From Gammaproteobacteria bacterium (GTDB taxonomy: Bacteria; Pseudomonadota; Gammaproteobacteria; Ga0077536), in contig JADLGE010000025.1 of NCBI GenBank assembly GCA_020849475.1, forward strand, positions 1 to 64,000: a stretch of DNA of 64,000 nucleotides. Direction: 5' to 3'. The notes beneath the pieces were generated by a model that was given only the letters and a program-made list of their open reading frames with translations, was not told the origin of the DNA and made no database searches. Numbering within the stretch: the stretch's first letter is position 1; the number at the start of each line of letters is the position of its first letter. Of this stretch, positions 56,241 through 64,000 are shown one piece after another. The position numbers and the translations under genes were made by a program.

Positions 56241-58758
56241 AGCGCAGCGCCGTGGCCGGGTCGATGCGCACCGCGCGTTCGGCCGGATAGACGGTGGCGG
56301 CCAGCGCCGCCAGCAGCGCGCCGGCGGCCGGCAACAGCAGCGCGTGCGCGTCGAGACTGAGCTGCATGCTCCAGCCAAACGAGCGGATGTTGATGAAGGC
56401 TATCAAGAGCTTCGCGATCAAGACGCCGAGCGGCAGCGCGAGGCCCGCCGCCAGCACCGCAATCACGGCAGTCTGCAGATAGAGCGTGCTGCGCAGTGCG
56501 GCCGGCGCGAGGCCGGTGGCGAGCAGCATGGCGTATTCGCGACCGCGTTCCAGGTGCAGCGCCAACAGCGCGTTGAACACGCCGAGAGCGGCGATGGCGG
56601 CGGCAAACAAAGTCAGCACGTGGGTGATGGCGAATGTGCGATCGAACACCGCCAGCGAGCGCGATTTCAAAGAAGCATTCGACCACGCCGCGAGGCTGCC
56701 ATCGCGCGGCAGGAGCGCCATGAGCGTGCGCTCGAGTTGCCGACTGTCGACCTTGGGGCGTGGATAGATGCCGATGCCGTGCACGCGTTGGTCCTGCCAG
56801 TAATGACGAAAGCGCGCGAGGCTCACCGCCACCACGCCGCGTTCGCTGCCATAGTCGCTATAAATGCCGGCGATCCGAAACGGTCGGCGTCCGACCGGCG
56901 TCGGAATGTCGATGAGGTCGCCGACCTGCTTGCCGAGGTGATAGGACAGCGGTTCGGAGATCATCGCCACATCGCCGTTGTTCCACGCCGGCCACGGCGC
57001 GACGCCGTGCAGGAATTGAAAGCCGCGCTCGGCCTCGGCGGGCAGTTCATAGGCGGTCACGCGCAGTTCGCCGTCGCCATACAGGACGCGCGCACGACGA
57101 ATCTTCGACACCGTCGTCACCTCGGGCAACTGCATGACGCGCGCGATGAATTGTTCATCGATGCGCGGCGGCGCCTGTTCATCGAAGCCCGGTGAGATAT
57201 AGATCTCGGCGCGCAACAACTGCGTCAGCCAGTCGTCCACCGCGCCGCGAAAGCTTGCGACCATGAGGCCGACGCCGACACTGGTGGCGGTGGCGGCCAT
57301 CAGCGCCGCGACCGCCATGCCGATGCGTCCCATCGAGCGTGAGGCGCCGCGTATCGCAAGACGCAAGGGCAGGGGACGCAGCCGCGAGTGGCGATGGGCG
57401 ACCGCGTCGAGGCCGTGCTGCACCAGCCACGGCACCAGCAGCATGGCGGCGACGATGCAGGCGCCGAGCGCGGCAAAGCCGGCGTAGAGGGAACGCGACG
57501 ACAGCGTGAGCAAGGCGCTGGCCAGCATCACGCAGGCGAGGCCGGCCCAGGCCGCGCGCGCCAGACCACGCGCGGCGCTGTCGGCGCTGACGGAATAACG
57601 CGCGGCGTGGGCTGGGTCGGCGCGCAGGGCCGACCACGCCGGCAAGGCCGCCGCGAGCAAGGTGGTGACGGCCGCCAACGCCACGCCGAGCAGGGCCAGC
57701 AGCGGTTCGAACGTCAGCTGCCCGCCACCCGTGGCGAAGTAATGATCGCGCAGCGTCTGGCCGACCGGCGCCATGAGCGCGCGCGCCAGCCCATAGCCAA
57801 GGCCACAACCGAGCACACCGCCGGCGAGGCCGAGAGCCAAGCCCTCGGCCACGATCAAACGCGCCAGCGCACCGCGCGTCACACCGAGCGCGCGCAGACG
57901 CGCGAACAGCGACTGTCGCTGCATGACCAGGAAAGCCATGGTGTTGTAAATCATGAAACCGCCGACCAGCAGCGCCAGCAGACTCAGGGCGTCGAGGTTG
58001 GTGTAGAAGGCGTCGGTGAGATTGCGCGCACCGCGCGCCTGGCGGCCGGCGTCGATGATCTGTACCTGTGCGGGCAGGGCCGCGGCGAGCGCGGCCAGTG
58101 TCGTGGCGGCGTCGCTGTCGTTGCCGGCATCGAGTTCGATGCGCGTCACGCGCCCCTCTTTGTGCAGATATTCCTGGGCGCTGGCGATGTCGAGCAAGGC
58201 CACGTCATCGGCAAGCGTCGCGCCTGACTCGTCAGTGGCCGCGACGCTCGCGAGCAGGCGCAGCGCATGCTGGTCTTGTGCGTGGCGCGCGAGCAGGCTG
58301 CCATTGACGGCCACGCCCAGGCGTTGCGCGGTGCCCGCGGTCATGACCATGGCGCCCGCCTCGGTCAGGAATTTCGTCCACGCCAAACCCTGCGCGCCGC
58401 TCTCGCCGCGCAGGGCCAGCGCATCGACACCGAGCACCTGCACGGCACGTTGCTCACCGCCGACATCGACGCGCAGACTGCCGGTGACAATGGGTGAGGG
58501 ATCCAGTTGTGGCGCAACGCGCCGCACCCGTGCCAGCAAGCGTTCATCGAAATCCTCACCGTCGACCGCCACCACGAAATGCGTGGCGCGGCCGAACACG
58601 CTGCGCAGCGAATCAGCGAACGCCTGGCGCGCGCTGGCCTGCGTCAACAGGATGCCGATGACGATCGCGACGCCGAGCGCGATGCCGCTCACCGCCAGCA
58701 CGCATTGCGCCGGATGGCGCGTCAGGAAGCGCAGACTGGCGCGCCACAAGAGCATCAC
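56233..58758 (-). CDS. FtsX-like ABC transporter permease (AttFG-type)
   Basis: An 841-residue permease with two FtsX-like halves. Hydrophobic segments lie at about residues 15-35, in a middle cluster at 255-500, and in a C-terminal cluster from about 710; two large periplasmic (MacB_PCD-like) domains separate them. The N-terminal FLTRHPAQCVLAVSGIALGVAIV is typical. The long form corresponds to the fused AttF/AttG arrangement. It works with the ATPase encoded upstream (ATGA overlap) and the lipocalin-like protein downstream, probably moving or extracting a lipid-like substrate. Confidence 0.9.
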   Translation of the reverse strand: MMLLWRASLRFLTRHPAQCVLAVSGIALGVAIVIGILLTQASARQAFADSLRSVFGRATHFVVAVDGEDFDERLLARVRRVAPQLDPSPIVTGSLRVDVGGEQRAVQVLGVDALALRGESGAQGLAWTKFLTEAGAMVMTAGTAQRLGVAVNGSLLARHAQDQHALRLLASVAATDESGATLADDVALLDIASAQEYLHKEGRVTRIELDAGNDSDAATTLAALAAALPAQVQIIDAGRQARGARNLTDAFYTNLDALSLLALLVGGFMIYNTMAFLVMQRQSLFARLRALGVTRGALARLIVAEGLALGLAGGVLGCGLGYGLARALMAPVGQTLRDHYFATGGGQLTFEPLLALLGVALAAVTTLLAAALPAWSALRADPAHAARYSVSADSAARGLARAAWAGLACVMLASALLTLSSRSLYAGFAALGACIVAAMLLVPWLVQHGLDAVAHRHSRLRPLPLRLAIRGASRSMGRIGMAVAALMAATATSVGVGLMVASFRGAVDDWLTQLLRAEIYISPGFDEQAPPRIDEQFIARVMQLPEVTTVSKIRRARVLYGDGELRVTAYELPAEAERGFQFLHGVAPWPAWNNGDVAMISEPLSYHLGKQVGDLIDIPTPVGRRPFRIAGIYSDYGSERGVVAVSLARFRHYWQDQRVHGIGIYPRPKVDSRQLERTLMALLPRDGSLAAWSNASLKSRSLAVFDRTFAITHVLTLFAAAIAALGVFNALLALHLERGREYAMLLATGLAPAALRSTLYLQTAVIAVLAAGLALPLGVLIAKLLIAFINIRSFGWSMQLSLDAHALLLPAAGALLAALAATVYPAERAVRIDPATALRYE

Positions 58759-59432
58759 GGCCGCGCGCTGAGTGCGCCGTTGCGCAGTTCCAGCACGCGG
58801 TCGGCGTGGCCGAGCATTTCGTCGCTGTGGGTCGCCATCAACAGGGTCGCGCCGGCGGCGCGCACGCAGCGTTCAAACAAGGCGATGACTTCACGGCCGG
58901 TGTCGCGGTCGAGATTGCCTGTCGGTTCGTCGGCGATGATGAGCCGCGGGCGATGGGCGATGGCGCGTGCGATGGCGGTGCGCTGCTGCTCACCGCCCGA
59001 GATCTGGTCGGGGAAGCGGTCGGCGAGCGCGGTGATGGAAAGCGCGTTGAGCAACTCGGCGACGCGCGCCGCTTGCGGCAGGCCGTTGAGTTCGAGTGGC
59101 AGCGCGATGTTCTCGCGCACCGTCAGGGTCGGCAACAGGTTGAACGCCTGGAACACGAAACCGAGGCGCGCGCGCCGAAAGGCCGTGCGTGCGGCATCGT
59201 TCCAGCCGCTCATGTCCTCGCCTTCGAATTCGAGATGGCCGCTGTCCGGTCTGTCCATCGCGCCGATGAGATTGAGCAAGGTGGTCTTGCCCGAGCCGCT
59301 GCGGCCCACCACCGCGACGATTTCACCCGCAGCGAGTTCGAGATTGAGATGACTGAGGATGGCGGCCCGTTCGCGCGCGGCGGCGTAGTGGCGGCCGAGG
59401 TTGCGGGCGCGGAGCAGGGGCGGGGCGATCAT
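58755..59432 (-). CDS. LolD-like ABC transporter ATP-binding protein (AttE-type)
   Basis: A 225-residue ABC ATPase of the MacB/LolD group. It has Walker A VGRSGSGKTTLLNL (about 42-55), QAFNLLPTLTVRENIALPL (Q-loop), signature ISGGEQQRTAIARA, Walker B LIIADEPTGNLD and switch ATHS. It powers the FtsX-type permease encoded immediately downstream. It leads a three-gene minus-strand operon. Confidence 0.93.
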   Translation of the reverse strand: MIAPPLLRARNLGRHYAAARERAAILSHLNLELAAGEIVAVVGRSGSGKTTLLNLIGAMDRPDSGHLEFEGEDMSGWNDAARTAFRRARLGFVFQAFNLLPTLTVRENIALPLELNGLPQAARVAELLNALSITALADRFPDQISGGEQQRTAIARAIAHRPRLIIADEPTGNLDRDTGREVIALFERCVRAAGATLLMATHSDEMLGHADRVLELRNGALSARP

Positions 59433-59519
59433 CGGGCAAGGTTAAGCGAGCGGCCAGGCATCGGCAAACCGCTGGCGCAGCGGCGTTCGATGGCGGATAT
59501 CACAATGTTCCACAGTGTG

Positions 59520-59619
59520 AGTGATGTAGTTCCGGATGTCGGCCTGGGCCGGGCGTACAGTCGCTTCACCTTAGTTTCCTCCTCATTATTCAGCCCTGCC
59601 CCGTGCGGGGCTTTTTTTT
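59520..59619 (+). ncRNA. Candidate small RNA or leader with anti-Shine-Dalgarno motif
   Basis: An intrinsic terminator on the plus strand (see 59598-59619) has no protein gene upstream on that strand. Just before it is the pyrimidine-rich TTAGTTTCCTCCTCATTATTC (59571-59591), whose TCCTCCT is complementary to a Shine-Dalgarno sequence, as in several Hfq-dependent small RNAs. The 5' boundary given is a guess and no good promoter was found. Alternatively this is a leader and attenuator of the GT2 gene at 59720. Confidence 0.45.
59598..59619 (+). terminator. Intrinsic terminator
   Basis: GCCCC (59598-59602) pairs with GGGGC (59607-59611) across GTGC, and is followed by eight T (59612-59619). Orientation is plus strand. 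It lies about 100 bases before the GT2 gene, with no plus-strand coding gene upstream for several kilobases. Confidence 0.85.
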
Positions 59620-59719
59620 GGGTTGCACGGGTGGCGCGCGGCGTTGACCGTCCCCGGGTGATGCTCTACGGTGCGATGCGACTCAAGGGCTGCCCGTTTG
59701 CGGCCGATTAGGGACAACC

Positions 59720-60487
59720 ATGATACTGAGCGTCATCATCCCGGCTTATAACGAGCGGCACACCATCGGCCCGTGCCTGGTCAAGGTCATTGCCGCCTTG
59801 CCCCATGTCGAGAAGGAAATCGTCATCGTTGATGACTGCTCGCGCGACGGCACGCGCGATTGGCTGCGCGCCCAGGTCGACGGCCTGAAAGGTGAAAACG
59901 CGGCTTTCGAACTCGATGACAAGGGCGATGTGAAAGTCGTCAGCGGCAACGCTGCCTTCACCATCCGCGTGCTCTACCACGATACCAATCTGGGCAAGGG
60001 CGGCGCTCTGCAGACCGGTCTCGCCGCCGCCCGCGGCGACGTCATGATCATCCAGGACGCCGATCTCGAATACGACCCGCAGGACTGGGTCGGCATGTAC
60101 GACCTCATCGCCGTGCGCAAGGTCGCCGACGTGGTCTACGGTTCGCGCTTCTACGGCCGACCGCATCGCGCCCTGTATTTCCATCACTACATGGCCAATC
60201 GCCTGATCTCTTTCCTGTTCAACGCGCTCTACAACCAGACCCTGTCCGACATCGAGGTCTGCTACAAGATGTTCACGCGCGAAGTGTTGGACTCCCTGCG
60301 CCTGTCGGCGCGCGACTTCGGCATCGAAGTCGAGTTCAGTGCGCAGTTCGCCCGCGCCAAGCGCTGGCGCATTTACGAGATGGGTATTTCCTACTACGGC
60401 CGCACCTACGACGAGGGCAAGAAGATCAACTGGAAGGACGGCGTGAAAGCGCTGTGGTACCTCGTCAAGTATCGTTTCGATCTCTAG
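59720..60487 (+). CDS. Family 2 glycosyltransferase (dolichyl-phosphate mannose synthase-like)
   Basis: A 255-residue GT-A enzyme: LSVIIPAYNERHTIG, EIVIVDDCSRDGTRDWL, NLGKGGALQTGLAAARGDVMIIQDADLEYDP (DxD metal site) and EVCYKMF. These blocks are typical of polyprenyl-phosphate sugar synthases. It has no C-terminal membrane helices, so partner membrane proteins may be needed; the UPF0104-type protein encoded 11 bases downstream is a good candidate. The ATG at 59720 is preceded by a GGGACAACC leader with a weak ribosome-binding site. Confidence 0.88.
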   Translation: MILSVIIPAYNERHTIGPCLVKVIAALPHVEKEIVIVDDCSRDGTRDWLRAQVDGLKGENAAFELDDKGDVKVVSGNAAFTIRVLYHDTNLGKGGALQTGLAAARGDVMIIQDADLEYDPQDWVGMYDLIAVRKVADVVYGSRFYGRPHRALYFHHYMANRLISFLFNALYNQTLSDIEVCYKMFTREVLDSLRLSARDFGIEVEFSAQFARAKRWRIYEMGISYYGRTYDEGKKINWKDGVKALWYLVKYRFDL

Positions 60488-60498
60488 GGCCTTTGCCC

Positions 60499-61482
60499 AT
60501 GGCGCGTTCCGCGGTCGTCAAGAACTCGCTGATGGCCGTGCTGGGCCTGGCCGTCGGCGCGGGCTTTTTGTGGCTGGCGCTGCGCAAGGTCGACGTCGCC
60601 GAACTGCGCGCCACGGTCGCGAGTCTCGACACCTCTCTCATGCTGTTTTCCACCGCGCTGTATTGGATGGCGCTGTCGTTGCGCGTGTTGCGCTGGCAGT
60701 TGCTGCTGCGCGAGCTCGGGCCGGCGCCCTTGCCGGCGGTGGCCGAAACCCTGGTGGTCGGTTACGCGGTCAACAATGTGCTGCCGGCGCGCCTGGGTGA
60801 AGTGGCGCGCGCAGCCTATGCCAAGCGTCGCCTCGGCATCGGGCGCGCGCGCGTATTCGGTTCCATCGTCATCGAGCGCGTGCTCGATCTCGTCGCCATC
60901 CTCGCCTGTCTCGGCGGCGGCCTGGCAGTGTTGTACTACGGCGACCACGCCGCGCGGCAGCCGACCTTCGAACTGGTGGCCTTGAACGCGGGTGTCATCA
61001 TCGGTGTGGCGGTGCTGGCTTTGGCGGTGCTGCGCGCGGGCAATCTCGGCCGCCTGCGCATCCCGCCGCAGGTGATGAATTTGTGCCACGACTTCGCTGC
61101 TGGCGTCGCCAGCCTCAATCGCCGTTCGGCGCTGCTCGCCGTGGTGTTGAGCGCCATCATCTGGTCATTCGAAGTGGCGGCCCTGGTGCAGGCATTTCGC
61201 GCGCTGGCCGTGCACCTGGAATTGGGTCAGGCCATGCTGGTGATGGGCATCGCGTCCTTGAGCACGCTGGTGCCGACCGCGCCGGGCTATTTAGGCACCT
61301 ATCAACTGGTATTCGCCATCGCCATGCGCGCCTTCAACCTGCCGGAATCGACCGGCATCGTTGCCGCCGGCGCGGTGCAGGCCTGTTTGTTCGGCTCGGT
61401 GACGGTGGTGGGCGCGGCCATCCTGGCGCTGCGATCGCTGCGCAAGGTGTTTGCCGGTCATGGGTCGGTCAAGATCGCTTAG
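60499..61482 (+). CDS. UPF0104/LPG-synthase-type transmembrane protein 2
   Basis: A 327-residue membrane protein with about eight helices, in the lysylphosphatidylglycerol-synthase membrane-domain family: SLRVLRWQLLLREL, VGYAVNNVLPARLGEVARA, GSIVIERVLDL and TLVPTAPGYLGTYQLVF. It pairs with the GT2 gene upstream and is a paralog of the protein at 37399. A role in flipping or using a lipid-linked sugar is inferred from this pairing. The ATG at 60499 starts right at the first helix; a GTG-type extension to 60454 overlaps the GT2 end. Confidence 0.86.
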   Translation: MARSAVVKNSLMAVLGLAVGAGFLWLALRKVDVAELRATVASLDTSLMLFSTALYWMALSLRVLRWQLLLRELGPAPLPAVAETLVVGYAVNNVLPARLGEVARAAYAKRRLGIGRARVFGSIVIERVLDLVAILACLGGGLAVLYYGDHAARQPTFELVALNAGVIIGVAVLALAVLRAGNLGRLRIPPQVMNLCHDFAAGVASLNRRSALLAVVLSAIIWSFEVAALVQAFRALAVHLELGQAMLVMGIASLSTLVPTAPGYLGTYQLVFAIAMRAFNLPESTGIVAAGAVQACLFGSVTVVGAAILALRSLRKVFAGHGSVKIA

Positions 61483-61573
61483 GCCATAACGCTGGCCCGA
61501 ACGTCGGCGACGGGTTTGATACCCAGGCATCGGCCTGACATACGAAAGCGGCGATGAGTTCGCGTCTGCTATA

Positions 61574-62296
61574 TCAATCCTTCAACGAGAACGGCGTGAA
61601 ATCCGTACGCGCGTCGTAGAAATCCTCGTTCTCGGCGCGCTTGAGATGGTTCACCACCACGTAGGTGAGCGGCGTCATCACCACTTCCACGGAAATCTTG
61701 AACAGGAAGTTGAACAGCAGCACGGTCATGAGACTGTCGGTGGCCCAGATGCCGTAGAAGGCGATGGGATAGAACACCATGCTGTCGACGCCCTGGCCGA
61801 GGATGGTCGAGCCGATGGTGCGCGTCCACAGCCAGCGGCCGGCGGTCCACACTTTCATGCGCGCCAGCACGTAGGCGTTGACGAAATCGCCTATCCAGAA
61901 CGCCACGATCGACGCCACCACGATGCGCCAGGTGCCGCCGAACACCACTTCCAGCGCCGGTTGCAGCACGGCATTGAAGGGCTCTTCCGTGGCGGGCGGC
62001 AGCTTCAGCACCACCTGCGACATGATGGTCGCGAAAATCATCGCGCCGAAGCCCGCCCAAATCACTTTGCGCGCCCGCGCGAAGCCGTACACCTCGGTCA
62101 GGATGTCGCCAAAGATGTAGCTGATCGGAAAAAACATGTTGCCCGAGCCAAACACCAATCGCTCGCCGGTGAAGGGAATGGCGAACGGCAGATCGATGGC
62201 GCAGACCTTGGCCGGGCCGATGAGATTGGAACACAGCAGCACGGCGACGAAGCCCGCCATCAGCATGTCGTAGTAACGATAGTGGCGACCGCTCAT
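61574..62296 (-). CDS. yhhQ: Queuosine precursor transporter
   Basis: A 240-residue polytopic membrane protein of the YhhQ/QPTR family. Characteristic pieces are VLLCSNLIGPAKV, FPISYIFGDILTEVYGFARARKVIW (including the conserved DxLTEVYG), and GQGVDSMVFYPIAF. It imports preQ0/preQ1 for queuosine tRNA modification. Its length is typical. The start overlaps the stop of the upstream hypothetical gene (ATGA). It is convergent with the UPF0104 gene; the 91-base gap holds no obvious terminator. Confidence 0.9.
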   Translation of the reverse strand: MSGRHYRYYDMLMAGFVAVLLCSNLIGPAKVCAIDLPFAIPFTGERLVFGSGNMFFPISYIFGDILTEVYGFARARKVIWAGFGAMIFATIMSQVVLKLPPATEEPFNAVLQPALEVVFGGTWRIVVASIVAFWIGDFVNAYVLARMKVWTAGRWLWTRTIGSTILGQGVDSMVFYPIAFYGIWATDSLMTVLLFNFLFKISVEVVMTPLTYVVVNHLKRAENEDFYDARTDFTPFSLKD

Positions 62297-62832
62297 GGCT
62301 CGCGGGTGCGCAATGATTTGAGGCTGGCGCGGATGGCGGGAAAGCTCGCGGTCGCCTGATCGATGGCGTCGGTGTAATGCACCACGTAGTAGTTGCCGTG
62401 CACTTCACCGCAGGCGAGCACGCCGGTCAGGGCGTGGCCGTTACGGGTGCCGGTCCAGCGCACGCGGCGCAATTGCGCTGCCCCCAGCGCCAGTGGCGAA
62501 GCCATGTCGATGGCGAAGAACTGCTCATGCTCGCGGCGCACCTCGTCGAGAAACAGGCGCACGCACTGGCTGTCGCTGAGCGCGCCGAGACGATGTCGGA
62601 TCTCGGTCGACGGCATGACGGTAAGCATGAGCCGCAAGGGCTGCTTGAGGTCAGCCGGCAGCCACGCATAGGTGTTGCCGCTGGCGGCGCGCGCGACGGG
62701 TGCGGCGTGCAAACTTGCCGGTGGTGTCAGGCTGAAAGGCGCATCGTCGGCGTCGGCCCCATGGGCGGTCGCGACGAGCATTGAGAACACGAGACCAAGG
62801 AAGCGGCGCGTGCGCTCAGCCACGCGCCACAT
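62293..62832 (-). CDS. Secreted protein of unknown function
   Basis: A 179-residue protein with a good Sec signal peptide: basic start MWRVAERTRR, hydrophobic core FLGLVFSMLVATA, and a cleavage site after AHG-A at about residue 25. The mature part is a small mixed alpha/beta domain with one Cys in ALSDSQCVRLF and another in VLACGEVHG, possibly a disulfide. It is not recognised. It overlaps the upstream gene by 17 bases and yhhQ by 4, so the three genes form one minus-strand operon. Confidence 0.72.
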   Translation of the reverse strand: MWRVAERTRRFLGLVFSMLVATAHGADADDAPFSLTPPASLHAAPVARAASGNTYAWLPADLKQPLRLMLTVMPSTEIRHRLGALSDSQCVRLFLDEVRREHEQFFAIDMASPLALGAAQLRRVRWTGTRNGHALTGVLACGEVHGNYYVVHYTDAIDQATASFPAIRASLKSLRTREP

Positions 62833-63772
62833 CTTCGCGAGCTTGGTTCACATAGTGGGATTGGCGTAGCGCCGCACGCAGGGCGGCGCGCGCAATGCGG
62901 GTGCGCGGGCGCGGGTGCGGACTGCCGGCGGCCAACGCCGCGCGCAGTTCGTGCTTGGCGCTCACATAGTCCGGCAGACCATGCCGTGCGAGCAGCGTTT
63001 CGAAGCGCTGGTAGGCGTCTTCATCGAAGCTGCGCCTTTGTCCTGCATCGTCGAACAGCGGATTTTCCGGATGCAAAGTCATCAGTGGCAGCGCCTGCGG
63101 CGGCAGCGGCAGATTGGCGGCATGGGTGCGGCGACGATGCAGGAGATCGGGCAACAGATGCGTATGCGAACCCTGCGGCGTGTGATCGCGCGCGATGGGC
63201 TGATAGACCTCGATACGCGCCAGCGGCGACATCACCACCCGCGTCGGGCTGGCGTCGATCAGGACGCGTTGCAGGGCATGGCCCGCCGTCACCACCGAGG
63301 TGCCGCAATGGTCGCGCAATGCGTCGATCAATTCGGCATTCGCGGTGCGCACGCAGTAGTCGACATTCGGCACGGCGAGGCCGAGATCGAACAAGGCCCA
63401 GCCCTGTTCCTGTTCTTTGAGGGCGCGCTCATCGGCGCCGATTTCAGTCAACGCCGTGCGCGCGGCGCCATGACGGCCGGGCGCGAGCAGCGCGATGCCG
63501 TATTGCCAGGCGTCACCGTGTGCTGACGGCGCTTCATAGGCGCACGCGACTTCGTCGCCGCGCAACTCGACCGCCAGCGCACCGCGCGCACTGGTCGCCG
63601 TCAAGCGCTGGGCGTGGCGCTCATACTTGGCTTCGGGTTCGTGAAATTCGGCAATCGCTCCCAGACAGCCGATGCTCGCGCCGGCGCCATGGTCGTGCAA
63701 TTGGGAGTAGATGAGATCCAGCAGCGCGTGGCTGCCGGTGGGCGGCGTTGTCGTTGAAGGGCCTGCCGTCAT
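62816..63772 (-). CDS. Conserved-looking cytoplasmic protein of unknown function
   Basis: A 318-residue protein. The first two thirds (LLDLIYSQLHDHGAGASIGCLGAIAEF to about residue 160) look like a compact globular domain; the last third is basic and helical with two proline/histidine-rich stretches (HPRPRTRIARAALRAALRQ). No signal peptide, membrane helices or catalytic motif were recognised. The ATG at 63772 is chosen because the domain begins soon after; a longer frame to 63943 runs into repeat DNA. It is the first gene of the yhhQ operon. Confidence 0.68.
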   Translation of the reverse strand: MTAGPSTTTPPTGSHALLDLIYSQLHDHGAGASIGCLGAIAEFHEPEAKYERHAQRLTATSARGALAVELRGDEVACAYEAPSAHGDAWQYGIALLAPGRHGAARTALTEIGADERALKEQEQGWALFDLGLAVPNVDYCVRTANAELIDALRDHCGTSVVTAGHALQRVLIDASPTRVVMSPLARIEVYQPIARDHTPQGSHTHLLPDLLHRRRTHAANLPLPPQALPLMTLHPENPLFDDAGQRRSFDEDAYQRFETLLARHGLPDYVSAKHELRAALAAGSPHPRPRTRIARAALRAALRQSHYVNQAREDVARG

Positions 63773-63871
63773 GCGTTCGATTGTCCTACAAACTTTCGCG
63801 GCTGGCCATGGGCCGGACGCCGCGACTTCATGCTTGTATTGCGCCAGGCCGCAGGCTTTCGCCACCCTGCG

Positions 63872-63985
63872 GAATGTCAGACTGAAGTCTGACCCACAAT
63901 GAGTTGTCTTGCGCAGTGATTCAGACTTGGGCCTGTCCTTCAACGAGTCTCTTTCTTCTGTGGGTCAGACTTCAGTCTGACATTC
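63872..63985. repeat. 27-bp perfect inverted repeat element at the window end
   Basis: Bases 63872-63898 and 63959-63985 are exact reverse complements over 27 bp, separated by 60 bases. Each arm itself contains the palindrome TCAGACT-TCA/GAAGT-CTGA type core (TCAGACTGAAGTCTGA). The layout is that of a small non-autonomous element or a paired palindromic repeat. Confidence 0.9.
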
Positions 63986-63998
63986 GGACGTCCGAATG
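63981..63998. repeat. Perfect 18-bp palindrome
   Basis: CATTCGGACGTCCGAATG reads the same on both strands and overlaps the right arm of the 27-bp element by 5 bases. It may be the edge of another element continuing past the window. Confidence 0.8.
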
Positions 63999-64000
63999 CA

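Overview
The window is 64 kb of gene-dense, high-GC proteobacterial DNA. Most genes sit in operons with 4-base start/stop overlaps. The gene content (a complete ccmABCDEFGHI System I operon, PpnN, YhhQ, GalU, WbpB/D/E-like and WbpM-like sugar genes, a DUF1329 protein and an AttH/CrtC-like lipocalin) fits a free-living gammaproteobacterium; I cannot place it more finely. No rRNA, tRNA, CRISPR array, prophage, integrase or intact insertion sequence is visible.

Left part (1-11.3 kb). The window opens with the N-terminus of a flavin-dependent tryptophan halogenase (minus strand) and a Tat-exported DUF1329 protein ending in a clear intrinsic terminator. A 367-base hairpin-rich intergenic region follows. 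Next come a stand-alone Lrp/AsnC ligand-binding domain, an acyl-CoA thioesterase, a thiolase and a CoxG-like SRPBCC protein, which look like a small acyl-CoA module. The following four genes form the transglutaminase-DUF2126 / circularly permuted ATP-grasp / alpha-E / Anbu proteasome-like set. It is known from comparative genomics as a predicted peptide-ligating and peptide-processing system but is poorly understood biochemically.

Cytochrome c maturation (11.4-18.3 kb, minus strand). All nine genes ccmA to ccmI are present in canonical order with overlapping ends, followed upstream by a small conserved-looking protein of unknown function.

Polysaccharide region (18.9-53.2 kb). The region supplies nucleotide sugars: UDP-glucose (GalU), UDP-GlcA (Ugd), UDP-GalA (4-epimerase), UDP-HexNAcA (TviB/WbpA-like) and a 2,3-diacetamido-uronate branch (WbpB/WbpE/WbpD-like). 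It also has an MBOAT/SGNH O-acetylation pair, several glycosyltransferases, two AsnB-type amidotransferases, deacetylase-, methyltransferase- and aminotransferase-like enzymes, a WecA/WbpL-type initiating transferase and a WbpM-type dehydratase. The likely product is an O-antigen or capsule containing N-acetylated, possibly amidated, uronic acids. No recognisable Wzx, Wzy, Wzz, Wza or ABC exporter is present, so export and polymerisation genes lie elsewhere or are among the unassigned membrane proteins.

Right part (53.2-64 kb). This holds a small acidic coiled-coil-like protein, PpnN, an AttEFGH-like ABC transporter with a lipocalin-like partner, a candidate small RNA or attenuator, a GT2 plus UPF0104-type membrane protein pair, YhhQ, and two unknown proteins.

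Two families of short palindromic repeats punctuate the intergenic spaces: a GTGCGAATTCATTCGCAC family (five copies at four loci) and a 27-bp inverted-repeat element at the extreme right end. All functional assignments come from reading the sequence and from motif recognition; no database search was run.
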